DNA of 64,000 nt from CAVVTR01 sp963751245 (GCA_963751245.1 CAVVTR010000012.1:248001-312000); one strand, 5' to 3'. Positions 26,273 to 35,741 are shown, counted from the stretch's first letter. Notes: generated from the letters alone by a model not told the origin. Translations and numbers: made by a program.

Positions 26273-27354
26273 CGCAGCTTCAACGTGGCCAGGGCCGTCA
26301 GGGCGAAGACCCCGGCGATGATCCAGAAGCGCACCACCACCTGCGTCTCGGCCCAGCCGCCGAGCTCGAAGTGGTGGTGCAGCGGGGACATGCGGAAGAT
26401 ACGCTTGCCGCGGAGCTTGAAGCTCGCCACCTGGAGGATCACGGAGAGGGCCTCGGCGACGAAGAGGCCTCCCACCACCACCAGGAGCAGCTCCTGCTTG
26501 GAGATGACCGCGGCGCAGCCGATCGCGGCGCCGAGGGCGAGGGAGCCGACGTCGCCCATGAACACCTGGGCCGGGTGGCAGTTGAACCACAGGAACGCCA
26601 GCGAGGCCCCCACCATGGCGGCGCAGAACACGGAGACCTCGCCGGCCCCGGAGACGGCGGGAATCTGGAGGTACTGGGCGATCTTCGCGTGCCCGGCCAG
26701 GTAGGTGAACAGCATGTAGGTCGCGGAGGCGATGAGCACCGACCCGATGGCGAGGCCGTCGAGGCCGTCGGTGAGGTTGACGGCGTTGGACGACCCGACC
26801 AGGACCAGGGCCACGAAGGGCACGTAGGCGAGGCCCAGGTCCAGGTGGAGGTTCTTGAGGAACGGCAGACTGACCTCGCCCGCGTGGGGGGTGTTGCCGG
26901 CGATGAGCCGGATGGCCACGGCGGCGACGAGGGCGACCGCGATCTGCAGGCCGATCTTCTCCCACGCGCGCAGGCCCAGGTTCTTTCCGCGCCTGACCTT
27001 GAGGAAGTCGTCGGCGAAGCCGATGGCGCCGAAGAGGAGCGTGGTCAGCGTGACCACCCACACCCACGGCTCGGTGGGGTCGGCCCACAGCACCGTGGGC
27101 AGCGTGATGGCCAGGAGGATGAGGAGCCCCCCCATGGTGGGCGTGCCGGCCTTCACCTGGTGGGACGCCGGACCCTCGGCGCGGATGGACTGACCGATCT
27201 GGCGCCTCCTGAGCGCGCGGATGAGCGGGCCGCCCAGAGCCAGCCCGACGGCGAGGGCGGTGAGGATCGCGAGAGCCGCCCGGAACGTGATGTAGCGGAA
27301 CACGTTCAGGGGGCCCCAGGCCTCGTGCGCCCGCCACAGGAGCCAGTAGAGCAT
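26269..27354 (-). CDS. mraY: Phospho-N-acetylmuramoyl-pentapeptide-transferase
   Basis: 361 residues, ten TM helices. Makes lipid I from UDP-MurNAc-pentapeptide and undecaprenyl phosphate. GTPTMGGLLIL (about 70-80), IGFADDFLKVRRG (catalytic Asp pair, about 111-123), SNAVNLTDGLDGLAIG and the C-terminal RMSPLHHHFELGG triple-His motif are all present. One-base overlap with murF, four with murD. Confidence 0.97.
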   Translation of the reverse strand: MLYWLLWRAHEAWGPLNVFRYITFRAALAILTALAVGLALGGPLIRALRRRQIGQSIRAEGPASHQVKAGTPTMGGLLILLAITLPTVLWADPTEPWVWVVTLTTLLFGAIGFADDFLKVRRGKNLGLRAWEKIGLQIAVALVAAVAIRLIAGNTPHAGEVSLPFLKNLHLDLGLAYVPFVALVLVGSSNAVNLTDGLDGLAIGSVLIASATYMLFTYLAGHAKIAQYLQIPAVSGAGEVSVFCAAMVGASLAFLWFNCHPAQVFMGDVGSLALGAAIGCAAVISKQELLLVVVGGLFVAEALSVILQVASFKLRGKRIFRMSPLHHHFELGGWAETQVVVRFWIIAGVFALTALATLKLR

Positions 27355-28706
27355 CAGTGCACCTCCGCCAGGAGGCCGTCCACGAGGCGGTCCAGGTGGA
27401 TTCCCCGGGAGCCCTTGACCAGGACGACGTCGCCGGGCCGGGTCAGTCGGGCGACGAGCTCCAGCGCCGCGTCGGCGTCGGGGAGGTGCGCGACCTCCGT
27501 GCTGCCCGCCGCCGCCGCCATGGCCCTCGCCGCCTCGCCGCCCACGGTCACCACGATGTCGGCGGCTTCGCCGGCGCGTGCGCCCACCTCGCGGTGCAGC
27601 GCCTCGGCGGCGTCGCCCAGCTCGAGCATCTCCCCCAGTACCGCGATGCGGCGGCCCGGGGTCTCGGAGAGCAGGTCGAGGAGCCGCAGCATGGCGGCGG
27701 GGGACGCGTTGTAGCTGTCGTCCACAACGGTGACGCCGCCCCTCGCCTGGTGGACCTCGCCGCGGCGCGGGGTGGGCCGCAGGCGGGCGGCGCACGGCGC
27801 CACCGCCTCCGACGGAACGCCCAGCGCGAGGGCGCAGGCGGCCGCGGCGAGCAGGTTCTCCGCCTGGTGACGGCCGGCGAGGTCCCACTCCACGTCGATG
27901 GCGGTGGCGGGTCCGCGCAGCAGCAGCCGCGAGCCGAGCAGGCCGCGGGAGCTGTACCGCTCGATCCACAGCGCGGAGTCGAGCGGTACCCCGAAGCGCT
28001 CGACCCGGCCCGGGAAGCGGTCCGCCAGGGCGGCCACGCGGGGGTCGGCCCCGTTGAGCACCAGCACCCCTTCGGTCCGCAGGTGGGGGATGAGCTCGGC
28101 CTTGGCCTCGGCGATGGCCTCGATGTCCGGGAAGAACTCCAGGTGCACGGGGGCGATCACCGTGTACAGCAGGGCGTCGGGCCGGGCGATGGCGCCCAGC
28201 CGGTCGAGCTCGCCGGCGTGGCTCATGCCCAGCTCGGCGACCATCCAGGCGAGCCCGTCGGGCTGATTGCACAGCTCCATGGGGAGCCCGATCTCCGAGT
28301 TGTGGTTGCCGGAGGTGCTCCCGGTCGGGAACGTGGTCGCCATGAGGGCGGCCAGGAAGTCCTTGGTGGTGGTCTTGCCCACCGAGCCGGTGACCCCGGC
28401 CAGGCGGTAGCCGGCGGCGCGCCGCACCTCCACCGCGAGGCGCTGCAGGGCGAGGAGGGGGTCCTCCACCTCCACCTGCGGCAGGGGGTGGGGGAGGCGG
28501 CGGGCGACGAGGGCCGCCGCGGCGCCGCGCTCCGACGCCTGGGGGAGGAACTCGTGGCCGTCCGCGTGGGTGCCCCGGAGCGCGACGAAGAGGTCGCCGG
28601 GCCTGACCGCGCGGGAGTCCACGGCGGCGCCGGTGACGAGGACGTCGCCGCCGGCGGGGGCCGGGGCGCCCAGGAGCCGGGCGATGTCGGCGACGCTGCG
28701 GCGCAT
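27354..28706 (-). CDS. murF: UDP-MurNAc-tripeptide-D-alanyl-D-alanine ligase
   Basis: 450 residues. Adds D-Ala-D-Ala to the UDP-MurNAc tripeptide. VDSRAVRPGDLFVAL in the N-terminal domain, P-loop GVTGSVGKTTTKDFLA (about 109-124), SGNHNSEIGLPM, and VVDDSYNASPAAMLRLL in the C-terminal domain identify MurF. No ddl is in view, so D-Ala-D-Ala must come from a ligase elsewhere. Overlaps murE and mraY by one base each. Confidence 0.96.
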   Translation of the reverse strand: MRRSVADIARLLGAPAPAGGDVLVTGAAVDSRAVRPGDLFVALRGTHADGHEFLPQASERGAAAALVARRLPHPLPQVEVEDPLLALQRLAVEVRRAAGYRLAGVTGSVGKTTTKDFLAALMATTFPTGSTSGNHNSEIGLPMELCNQPDGLAWMVAELGMSHAGELDRLGAIARPDALLYTVIAPVHLEFFPDIEAIAEAKAELIPHLRTEGVLVLNGADPRVAALADRFPGRVERFGVPLDSALWIERYSSRGLLGSRLLLRGPATAIDVEWDLAGRHQAENLLAAAACALALGVPSEAVAPCAARLRPTPRRGEVHQARGGVTVVDDSYNASPAAMLRLLDLLSETPGRRIAVLGEMLELGDAAEALHREVGARAGEAADIVVTVGGEAARAMAAAAGSTEVAHLPDADAALELVARLTRPGDVVLVKGSRGIHLDRLVDGLLAEVH

Positions 28707-30166
28707 CAGCGCCCTCCCTCGCGGGCGAGCTCGCGGATCACCTCGCGGTCGTCGAAGTGGACCGTCTCGCGGGCGAAGATCTGCTCGGTCTCGTGCCCCT
28801 TCCCGGCCACCAGCACCACCGCGTCGCCGCCGGCTCTGGCCAGGGCGATCCGGATCGCCTCGCGGCGGTCCGGCTCGATCACGGCGCGGGTGTTGCCGCT
28901 GGCCTCCACCCCTGCGCGCACGGCGGCGATGATGGCCAGAGGGTCCTCGCTGCGCGGGTTGTCGGAGGTCACCACCGGCACGTCCGCGAGGCGGCCGGCG
29001 ATCTCTCCCATGGGTCCGCGCTTGCCCGGGTCGCGGTCGCCGCCGCAGCCGAACACGACGACGAGGCGGCGCCGGCTCACCTCGCGCAGCGCCAGCAGCA
29101 CCTGCTCGAGGGCGTCCGGGGTGTGGGCGTAGTCGACGAAGACGGGGAAGGGTGTACCCGCGTCCACCCGCTCCAGCCGTCCGGCGAGTGGCCGGGCCGA
29201 GCCCAGGGCGGTGGCGACGGCGTCCAGGGACCACCCCAGCGCCGCCGCAACGCCGGCGGCGGCGAGCGCGTTGCGGAGGTTGTGGCGCCCCACCAGGGGG
29301 AGACGGATCGTGGTGGCGCCCGCCGGGGAGATGAGGCGGAACGTGGTGCCGGCGTCGTCGAAGGTGACGTCCTCGGCGCGGACCTCGCACCGGGAGCCGA
29401 GGCCGAAGGCGATGTCGGAGGGCCGCCGCATCTCCAGCAGCCGGGCCACGGTGGGGTCGTCGGCGCCGATCACGCGCCGCCCCGGAGGGTCGGCGCGAAG
29501 GAGGTCCTCGAGCCGGCGCTTGGCGGCGAAGTAGGACTCCAGGTCGCCGTGGAAGTCCAGGTGGTCCCTGGTGACGTTGGTCCACACGGCGGCGTCGAAG
29601 GCGAGGCCGGTCACGCGGTCGAGCATGAGGGCGTGGGAGGAGACCTCCATCACCGCAACCGCACCCGGCTCGGCGGCGAGCTCGGCCAGGAGGGGCGCCA
29701 GGTCGGTGGCCTCGGGCGTGGTGCGGGCCGCGGGCACGGTGCGGTGCGGCAGGGCGTAGGCGAGGGTGCCGAACACGCCGGTGGGACGGCCGGCGGCGCG
29801 GGCGATGCCGCCCACCAGGTCCGCGACCGTGCTCTTTCCGTTGGTGCCGGTGATCCCCACCATGGTGAGGCGGCGCTCGGGGTGTCCGGCCGCGGCCCAC
29901 GCCGCGGCGGCGGTGGCCGGGCGGGGGGAGTCGGTGTGCAGCCAGGCGACGCCGGGACCCGGGTCGCGGTCCGAGAGCACCGCGACGGCGCCCCGCGCCG
30001 TCGCCTCGGCCGCGTACTCGATGCCGTGGTGGCGCTGGCCAGGGAGCGCGGCGAACACCCAGCCGGGCCTCACGTTCTGTGCCCGGTGCGTGAGGCCCGC
30101 CACCGGCAGGCCCCCGTCCCCCCTCAGGCGCGCCCCGCAGGCGGCGGCGAGGTCGGCGAGGGTCAC
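28706..30166 (-). CDS. murE: UDP-MurNAc-L-Ala-D-Glu:meso-diaminopimelate ligase
   Basis: 486 residues from a GTG (30166) that overlaps the ftsI stop. P-loop GITGTNGKSTVADLV (about 108-122), EVSSHALMLDRV, NVTRDHLDFHG and FVDYAHTPDALEQ are Mur-ligase motifs. TSDNPRSEDP includes DNPR, the signature of enzymes that add meso-diaminopimelate rather than lysine, so the wall is DAP-type. The long in-frame extension further upstream lies inside ftsI and is not used. Confidence 0.96.
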   Translation of the reverse strand: MTLADLAAACGARLRGDGGLPVAGLTHRAQNVRPGWVFAALPGQRHHGIEYAAEATARGAVAVLSDRDPGPGVAWLHTDSPRPATAAAAWAAAGHPERRLTMVGITGTNGKSTVADLVGGIARAAGRPTGVFGTLAYALPHRTVPAARTTPEATDLAPLLAELAAEPGAVAVMEVSSHALMLDRVTGLAFDAAVWTNVTRDHLDFHGDLESYFAAKRRLEDLLRADPPGRRVIGADDPTVARLLEMRRPSDIAFGLGSRCEVRAEDVTFDDAGTTFRLISPAGATTIRLPLVGRHNLRNALAAAGVAAALGWSLDAVATALGSARPLAGRLERVDAGTPFPVFVDYAHTPDALEQVLLALREVSRRRLVVVFGCGGDRDPGKRGPMGEIAGRLADVPVVTSDNPRSEDPLAIIAAVRAGVEASGNTRAVIEPDRREAIRIALARAGGDAVVLVAGKGHETEQIFARETVHFDDREVIRELAREGGR

Positions 30167-31854
30167 AGCGCCTCCACGCGGCTCGGCGGGATGCCGAGCA
30201 GCGCCATCAGGCGTGCGGCGATGCGGCCGAAGACGGGAGCCGCCACGTCGGAGGCCCAGTAGGTCCGGCGCGGCTCGTCCACGCACACCACGATCACCAG
30301 GGAGGGATCCTGGACGGGCAGGAAGCCGGCGAACCAGGCGGCGTGGCTGCCGCTGCGCAGGCCGCCCCCGTCGGCGCCCTTCTGGGCGGTGCCGGTCTTG
30401 CCGCCCACGCGATAGCCGGGCACCTGGGCCGCCTTCCCGGTGCCCTCGTCGACCACGGCCTCGAGCATGGAGGCGACCTGCCGGGCCACGACGGCGGGCA
30501 TGACGCGGACGCCGTCCTGGCGGCGGGACGGCGTCACCGGCCGGCCCTCGGGGTCGAGGGTCTCACGTACCAGCACGGGGCGGACGAGGATGCCGCCATT
30601 GGCAATAGCCGCGTAGGCCTGGGCCACCTGCAGCGGGCTCACCGCGATCTCCTCGCCGAGGGCGAGCCCCGCCCGGGAGAGCGCCGACCAGCTCTGCGGC
30701 CCGCGGTAGAGGCCCGAGGTCTCGGCGGGAAGCTCGATGCCGGTACGGCGGCCGAAGCCGAGGGCCCGGATCATGCCGTCGAGCTGCTCGGCGCCGAGCC
30801 GGTGGGCGATGCGGATGGCGCCGGTGTTCGAGGACTGGGCGATCACGTCGCGCACGGAGAGGAGCCCGAAGTGCCCGTGGTCGCGCATGAACACGTTGGC
30901 CACCTGGATACCCCCGCCCGAGCAGTCCACCAGCTCGCCGGGACTCACCGCGCCGGAGGACAGGGCGGCGGCGACGATGATCGGCTTGAACACCGAGCCG
31001 GGCTCGATGGCGTACTCCACGGCGCGGTTGCGCCGCCACTCCGGGCGGGACTGGCCCGCGCGGGCGGGGTCGTAGCCGGGCAGCGAGCCCAGGGCGAGCA
31101 CCTCCCCCGTCCGGGGGTCCATGACCACGGCGGCGGCGCCGCGGGCGCCGATGGTGTCGAGGGTACGCTCGAGCTCCTGCTCGACCACGAGCTCCACCCG
31201 GCTGTCAAGGGAGAGGACCAGGGACTGCCCCGGCCGGCCGGCCTTCTCCAGGCGCAGGTCGATCGGGGTGGAGAGGATCTTGCCGTCGCACAGCTCCCGG
31301 TAGATGCTGGGGATGCCCGCCAGGGTGCTCTCGTAGGAGCGCTCCAGTCCGGCCTGGCCGAGCCCCTCGGCGTCCACGAACCCCACCACGGTCCCCGCCA
31401 GGGGGCCGAGGGGGTAGATGCGGCGCTCCGAGCGCTCGGTCCACAGCCCCCTCTGGCTGAGCGGCTCGATGGACGAGCCCACCTCGGCGGGGAGGTCCTT
31501 GGCCAGGTAGAAGAACCCCTTCTCGGAGGCGAAGCGGGACCGGATCTCCGCGGCCGGCACGCCGAGCAGCGGGGAGAGGCTGGCGGCGAGCTCGGGCCAG
31601 CTCTTGCGCGGGAGCCGCGTCGCGTTCGCGCAGACGGCCAGGCTCGACAGGGAGCCGGCGAGGAGCCGCCCGTCCCGCGTGAGGATCTCGCCGCGCGCCT
31701 CCTTGACCTCGCGGACCCGCTCGCGCTGGTCCATTGCCTGGCGCTCCCAGGCCCCGTGCTCGGCGAGCTGGAGCTGGGCCAGGCGGCCCCACACGACCAC
31801 GGCCCACAGCCCCAGCAGCACGGCGAGGAGGCGGAGGCGGCCGACGGCAATCAT
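30163..31854 (-). CDS. ftsI: Division-specific penicillin-binding protein (PBP3/FtsI)
   Basis: 563 residues. An N-terminal TM helix (about 6-24), a PBP dimerisation domain (about 50-200), then a transpeptidase domain with the active-site SVFK (EPGSVFKPIIVAAAL, about 286-300), SSN (IAQSSNTGAIRIAH) and KTGT (VGGKTGTAQKG). It cross-links septal peptidoglycan with FtsW. Four-base overlaps with both ftsL and murE. Confidence 0.96.
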   Translation of the reverse strand: MIAVGRLRLLAVLLGLWAVVVWGRLAQLQLAEHGAWERQAMDQRERVREVKEARGEILTRDGRLLAGSLSSLAVCANATRLPRKSWPELAASLSPLLGVPAAEIRSRFASEKGFFYLAKDLPAEVGSSIEPLSQRGLWTERSERRIYPLGPLAGTVVGFVDAEGLGQAGLERSYESTLAGIPSIYRELCDGKILSTPIDLRLEKAGRPGQSLVLSLDSRVELVVEQELERTLDTIGARGAAAVVMDPRTGEVLALGSLPGYDPARAGQSRPEWRRNRAVEYAIEPGSVFKPIIVAAALSSGAVSPGELVDCSGGGIQVANVFMRDHGHFGLLSVRDVIAQSSNTGAIRIAHRLGAEQLDGMIRALGFGRRTGIELPAETSGLYRGPQSWSALSRAGLALGEEIAVSPLQVAQAYAAIANGGILVRPVLVRETLDPEGRPVTPSRRQDGVRVMPAVVARQVASMLEAVVDEGTGKAAQVPGYRVGGKTGTAQKGADGGGLRSGSHAAWFAGFLPVQDPSLVIVVCVDEPRRTYWASDVAAPVFGRIAARLMALLGIPPSRVEAL

Positions 31855-32246
31855 CGCGCGGCGGCTCCCGCGGAACCGGTCCGCCCCGGCGGGTTGGCGG
31901 CGGCGGTCACCAGGGTGCCGGCGGCCGTGAGGTAGACGCGGTGGTCGGTGGGGACCTCCGCGAGCCCGAGCTCACCGAGCTCGGCGGTGAGGGTATACGG
32001 CGAGGTCAGGCGCTCGCGCTCCAGGAGCAGCCGGCGCTGGTGCTGGCTCTCGCGCTCCACCTCGTCCTTGACCCGGGCGATCCGGTAGCGGAGACGGAGC
32101 GCGTTCTGGCGCGGGCCCACGAAGCAGGCCAGCGCGACGCTGGCGCCGGCGGCCGCGAGGACGCACCAGGTCAGCCACCGCCGCCAGCTCCCGTCGAGCT
32201 GGCGGCGCAGCCACGCGTTGCGCGGCCGGTAGCCCGAGACCCTCAC
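31851..32246 (-). CDS. ftsL: FtsL-like division protein
   Basis: 131 residues from a GTG preceded by GAGGAGAGG. A basic cytoplasmic part, one TM helix (about 25-45, LTWCVLAAAGASVALACFVG), then a coiled-coil with many Arg/Glu/Gln (YRIARVKDEVERESQHQRRL). The sequence is too variable to identify by motif; the call rests on size, topology and position between rsmH and ftsI. GTGA overlap with rsmH. Confidence 0.75.
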   Translation of the reverse strand: MRVSGYRPRNAWLRRQLDGSWRRWLTWCVLAAAGASVALACFVGPRQNALRLRYRIARVKDEVERESQHQRRLLLERERLTSPYTLTAELGELGLAEVPTDHRVYLTAAGTLVTAAANPPGRTGSAGAAAR

Positions 32247-33169
32247 GGGCCTCTCCTCGCGGCGACGCGGATCCGGGCCGAACGGGCGCGGGGGTTGCCG
32301 GCCACCTCGTCCTCGCCGGGCCACAGCGGCCGGCGGGTCACCACGTCGAGGAGCTCCTGGGGCTCGCAGACGCAGCGCTGGGTTCCGGGGGGGCAGACGC
32401 AGCGGCCGGAGAGACGGCGGAAGGTGTGCTTGACGATCCGGTCCTCCAGGGAGTGGAAGGCGATGACCGCCATCCGGCGGGTGGGCCTCAGCAGGTGGGC
32501 GGCGCGCTCGAGGGTCTCGGGAAGGCCTTCGAGCTCCCGGTTGGTGGCGATGCGAAGCGCCTGGAACGTGCGGGTGGCCGGATCGATGCGCCCCTTGCCC
32601 CGGCCGAGCACGGCCAGGACGATGGCGCGGAGGTCCCCGGTCCGGTTGATCGGGCGGGTCTCCCTGGCGCGTACGATGGCGCGGGCCAGGCGACGGGCGC
32701 GCGGCTCCTCTCCGTACTCCCTCAGGATCTGCATCAGCTCCTCCTCGCTGGCCTCGGCCAGCAGCTCGGCCGCGGTCCGGCCGCGGGACGAGAAGCGCAT
32801 GTCCAGGGGGGCGTCGAAACGGAAGGAGAATCCGCGCTCCGGCGTGTCCAGCTGGAGCGAGGAGACCCCCAGGTCGAAGACGATGCCGTCGGCGGCGTCG
32901 ATGCCCAGCTCGCGGAGGCGCGGCTCCATCTCGTGGTAGGAGGCGTGCACGAGGGTGACCCGGCCGCCGAAGGGGGAGAGGGTTTCGCCGGCGGCGGCGA
33001 GGGCGGAGGGGTCGAGGTCGAAGCCGACCAGCCGGCACTCCGGCGCGGCTTCCAGGAGCGCCCGGGCGTGGCCGCCGAGGCCGACGGTGGCATCGACGAG
33101 GACGTCGCCCGCCCGGGGCGCCAGAGCCTCGACCACCTCTCGCACGAGCACCGGCTCATGCTCCGCCAT
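32243..33169 (-). CDS. rsmH: 16S rRNA (cytosine-1402-N4)-methyltransferase
   Basis: 308 residues. SAM-dependent enzyme acting on the ribosomal P-site region. HEPVLVREVVEAL opens the protein, DATVGLGGHARALLE is motif I, GIVFDLGVSSLQLD and ERGFSFRFDAPLDMR are family hallmarks, and AFHSLEDRIVKHTFR lies near the C-terminus. A Cys-rich insertion CVCPPGTQRCVC follows it. Second gene of the dcw operon, about 150 bases after mraZ. Confidence 0.97.
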   Translation of the reverse strand: MAEHEPVLVREVVEALAPRAGDVLVDATVGLGGHARALLEAAPECRLVGFDLDPSALAAAGETLSPFGGRVTLVHASYHEMEPRLRELGIDAADGIVFDLGVSSLQLDTPERGFSFRFDAPLDMRFSSRGRTAAELLAEASEEELMQILREYGEEPRARRLARAIVRARETRPINRTGDLRAIVLAVLGRGKGRIDPATRTFQALRIATNRELEGLPETLERAAHLLRPTRRMAVIAFHSLEDRIVKHTFRRLSGRCVCPPGTQRCVCEPQELLDVVTRRPLWPGEDEVAGNPRARSARIRVAARRGP

Positions 33170-33322
33170 GACCCATCAGCTCCTTCCCTCTGCGTGCCGG
33201 CCGCTGCCGCGGGCCGGCGCGCCCCCCCACGCTCACCGCCCCGTCGCGCCGCGGCGACAGCGGGCGGACCCTCGCCGGGACGCCGTGCTCCGTGACGGGA
33301 GACGGGTCCCGGGTGCCTCATC

Positions 33323-33772
33323 TCATTGCTCCATCGCCGCCAGCTCCGCCATCTGCTCCGGGGTGAAGGCGCTGGCGAGCTCCGCCTGCGCCCGTTCGCG
33401 GGCAACGACGGCGAGGAACCGCCCGCGGCCGGACACCACCACCTCTCCGGTCATGGCAAGGACGTCGCGGAGGAGGGCCGGGACCAGCACCCGCCCCTGC
33501 CCGTCGAAGTCGGTCTCATGTCCGTAGTTCGCGTGCTCCAGGAGCTTCTGGACCAGGGGATCCATGGAGGGCAGCGACAGGAAGCGGCGCTCGAACTCCT
33601 CCCACACCGGCAGCGGGTAGACGCGGAGCTCGTGGGGCACGAGGGAGGTGACGAAGACCGTCTGGCCGTACCACTCGTCGAGCAGGCTCTTGAAGCGCAC
33701 GGGGAGCTTCAGCCGACCCTTGTCGTCGATGGTTGCCTGGTGGCTCCCGCGGAAGTTGTGCATCGTGCCCAT
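33323..33772 (-). CDS. mraZ: Transcriptional regulator MraZ
   Basis: 149 residues from the second of three in-frame ATG codons (33778, 33772, 33763); GAGG is 7 bases from this one. Two SpoVT/AbrB-like repeats: the first has TIDDKGRLKLPVRFK, the second DFDGQGRVLVPALLRD. MraZ proteins form rings, bind repeated boxes upstream of their own gene and control the dcw operon. Such boxes are visible upstream here. The C-terminal tail is acidic. Confidence 0.94.
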   Translation of the reverse strand: MGTMHNFRGSHQATIDDKGRLKLPVRFKSLLDEWYGQTVFVTSLVPHELRVYPLPVWEEFERRFLSLPSMDPLVQKLLEHANYGHETDFDGQGRVLVPALLRDVLAMTGEVVVSGRGRFLAVVARERAQAELASAFTPEQMAELAAMEQ

Positions 33773-33811
33773 GCCCATGCCTCAGCTCATGCCGTTCTGC
33801 GTGACGCTCCG

Positions 33812-33847
33812 GCCACAGCGGTCCACTTTCCTCCACTTTTGTCCACT
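33812..33847 (-). promoter_or_regulatory. MraZ operator with four boxes
   Basis: On the minus strand GTGG occurs four times with an exact 10-base period (plus-strand CCAC at 33813, 33823, 33833, 33843): three read GTGGA, the last GTGGC. This is the known layout of MraZ boxes (GTGGG/A with five-base spacers). It lies 40-75 bases upstream of the mraZ start, where bound protein would control the promoter of the whole operon. Confidence 0.85.
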
Positions 33848-33945
33848 GCCCATGATGGAGCGATCGCACCCGGGTGTCAAGGGAAATTCCGCGCGGCCCG
33901 GAGGCCGGGCCGGCGGGGGGAGGTTCGCTCTGTCCGGGGGGTGGA

Positions 33946-34911
33946 TCAGCCCGCGGAGGGGCCTGTGAACAGCTCCGGATGGACGACCACGACGTAGCGC
34001 TTCTTGAGCTTGGCCACCACGCCGGTGAGGCGCTCCCGGTAGCGCTCGCCCATCTCCTGGTCGCGCAGCGCCGGCTCCACGTCCTTGAAGGGCTTGGGCT
34101 CGGGGGCGAAGTGCTCGACCAGCTTGACCACGTGGATGCCCGCCGCGCTCTCGAAGGGATCGGAGATCTGTCCGGCCTTGAGCTTCTCCACCACCGTCCT
34201 GATCTCCGCGCGGAGGTCGTTGATGGCGAGGGTGCCGAGGTCGCCGCCGGCGGCGGTCCCCGCGGTGACCTGCTCCTCGACCAGCTTGAGGAAGTCGCCG
34301 CCGCTGCGGGCGGCGGCCACCAGGCGCTCCGCCTCGCGCATCCGCTCCGCCTTGTCCTGGCCCTCGGGGCCGGTGGAGAAGACCACGTGCTGGAGGTGCA
34401 CGCGCTCGGGGATCATGAAGTGGTCCTTGTCCTTCTCGTAGCGCTTCCGCAGCTCCTCCTCGGTGATCGGGAGGGTGCCCACCTCCTGCGACAGGACGCG
34501 CTGGATGAGCAGGGTCTGGCGCAGGCGGTCGCGCAGCTGCTGCAGCGTGATGCCCGTGGCGGCCAGCATCTTCTCGAACGTCTTCTCGTCGGTGATGCTG
34601 TTCTGCTCCTCGAGCTGCTTCACGGAGGCGTCGACCTCGTCGTCGGAGACCTCGATCTTGAGCTCGTGGGCGCGCTCCAGCAGGCACAGCTCGTCGGCGG
34701 CGTCCTGGATGACCTGGGGGTACGCCGACGGTGGCACCACCTTGCCGGTCTCGGCCTCCTGCTCCTTGAGGCGCTGGCGCATGTCGGAGGTCGTGAGGAT
34801 CCGGTCGTTGACTCGGACGACGATGCCCTCCACAAGCGTGGGCTCGGCGGCGAAGGCCGCGGGCGCGGCCAGCAGCACTGCGAGAACGGTCAAGAGGCAC
34901 TTTTTCATCAC
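33946..34911 (-). CDS. SurA-like peptidyl-prolyl isomerase
   Basis: 321 residues. Signal peptide (1-21), a SurA N-like domain (VEGIVVRVNDRILTTSDM..., about 26-165), one parvulin/PpiC domain (about 170-275, with HLQHVVFSTG, GGDLGTLA and IHVVKLVEHF) and a short C-terminal part. A periplasmic chaperone for outer-membrane proteins, like SurA but with a single PPIase domain. It overlaps the preceding lipoprotein gene by four bases; both are PpiC-type and probably co-translated. Confidence 0.87.
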   Translation of the reverse strand: MMKKCLLTVLAVLLAAPAAFAAEPTLVEGIVVRVNDRILTTSDMRQRLKEQEAETGKVVPPSAYPQVIQDAADELCLLERAHELKIEVSDDEVDASVKQLEEQNSITDEKTFEKMLAATGITLQQLRDRLRQTLLIQRVLSQEVGTLPITEEELRKRYEKDKDHFMIPERVHLQHVVFSTGPEGQDKAERMREAERLVAAARSGGDFLKLVEEQVTAGTAAGGDLGTLAINDLRAEIRTVVEKLKAGQISDPFESAAGIHVVKLVEHFAPEPKPFKDVEPALRDQEMGERYRERLTGVVAKLKKRYVVVVHPELFTGPSAG

Positions 34912-35741
34912 TTCTCCTCGAAGGGGTTGCGGCAGGGGAACGAAGCTCCCTCACAGTTGACGTGCACGCCGACCTGGGCGGCGAGACGGCTCAGGCAGGC
35001 CGTGCGGGAACGGTCGGCGGCGCGGCTGGCCAGCATGGCTCGCGTCCTGGCGCGGAGCTGCGGGTCGTCGGCGCTCGAGCCGGTGCGCCGGTCGACGATC
35101 TGGAACAGGTGCCACCCCGCGTTGGAGGCCACCGGCTCGCTGACGTCGCCGGGTGCGAGGCCGAAGACGGCAGCCTCGAACTCGGGGGGCAGCTGGCCGC
35201 GCTCCACCCAGCCGATCATGCCGCCGTCGGCGGCGTTGGGGGCGCGGGACAGCTCCTTGGATACCTTGACGAAGTCCTCCCCGCGGTGGACGCGGTCGCG
35301 GGCCGCCTTCGCCGTGGGCAGGTCGGGCAGGATGAGCTGGCGCAGCAGCACCCGCTCCCTGGTGGTGGCCTCGGGGCGGTGCTGGACGATGGATGCGTCG
35401 ACCTCGGCCTCGCTCACCGCCGGGGGCGGCGGGCACAGGGTGCCGAGGAGCTCCCGGGCGCGGGCGCTTCGCGCCGCCAGCGGCAGAGACCGGTCCGCCG
35501 GGTCCGGGGACGCGGCGAGAAGGACCTCCTCCTCGAGATGAGTCTCGAACAGCGCGGCCACGAGGTCCGGCGGGGCCTCGTCGATGGGCTTGCCGGTCTC
35601 GTCGCCCACCACCGAGGACAGCTCCTCCGTGGTGATTGCATGGTCGCCGACCGTGGCGAGGGACCGGGGCCCCAGGCGGCAACCAAAGACAGTCACGGCG
35701 ATGAGGGGGGGCAGGACTGCGCTGCGAAGCCGTACCCGCAC
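34908..35741 (-). CDS. PpiC-type peptidyl-prolyl isomerase, probable lipoprotein
   Basis: 277 residues from a GTG start. The N-terminus RSAVLPPLIAVTVFGCRLG ends in a lipobox-like FGC, so it is probably a lipoprotein. A SurA-N-like helical region is followed by a parvulin domain (about 130-225) with LLRQLILPD, DGGMIGWVERGQLPPEFE and AGWHLFQIVDRR. A second folding helper beside the SurA-like gene. Transcription probably starts at the GTG itself (see the element at 35749). Confidence 0.82.
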   Translation of the reverse strand: MRVRLRSAVLPPLIAVTVFGCRLGPRSLATVGDHAITTEELSSVVGDETGKPIDEAPPDLVAALFETHLEEEVLLAASPDPADRSLPLAARSARARELLGTLCPPPPAVSEAEVDASIVQHRPEATTRERVLLRQLILPDLPTAKAARDRVHRGEDFVKVSKELSRAPNAADGGMIGWVERGQLPPEFEAAVFGLAPGDVSEPVASNAGWHLFQIVDRRTGSSADDPQLRARTRAMLASRAADRSRTACLSRLAAQVGVHVNCEGASFPCRNPFEEK

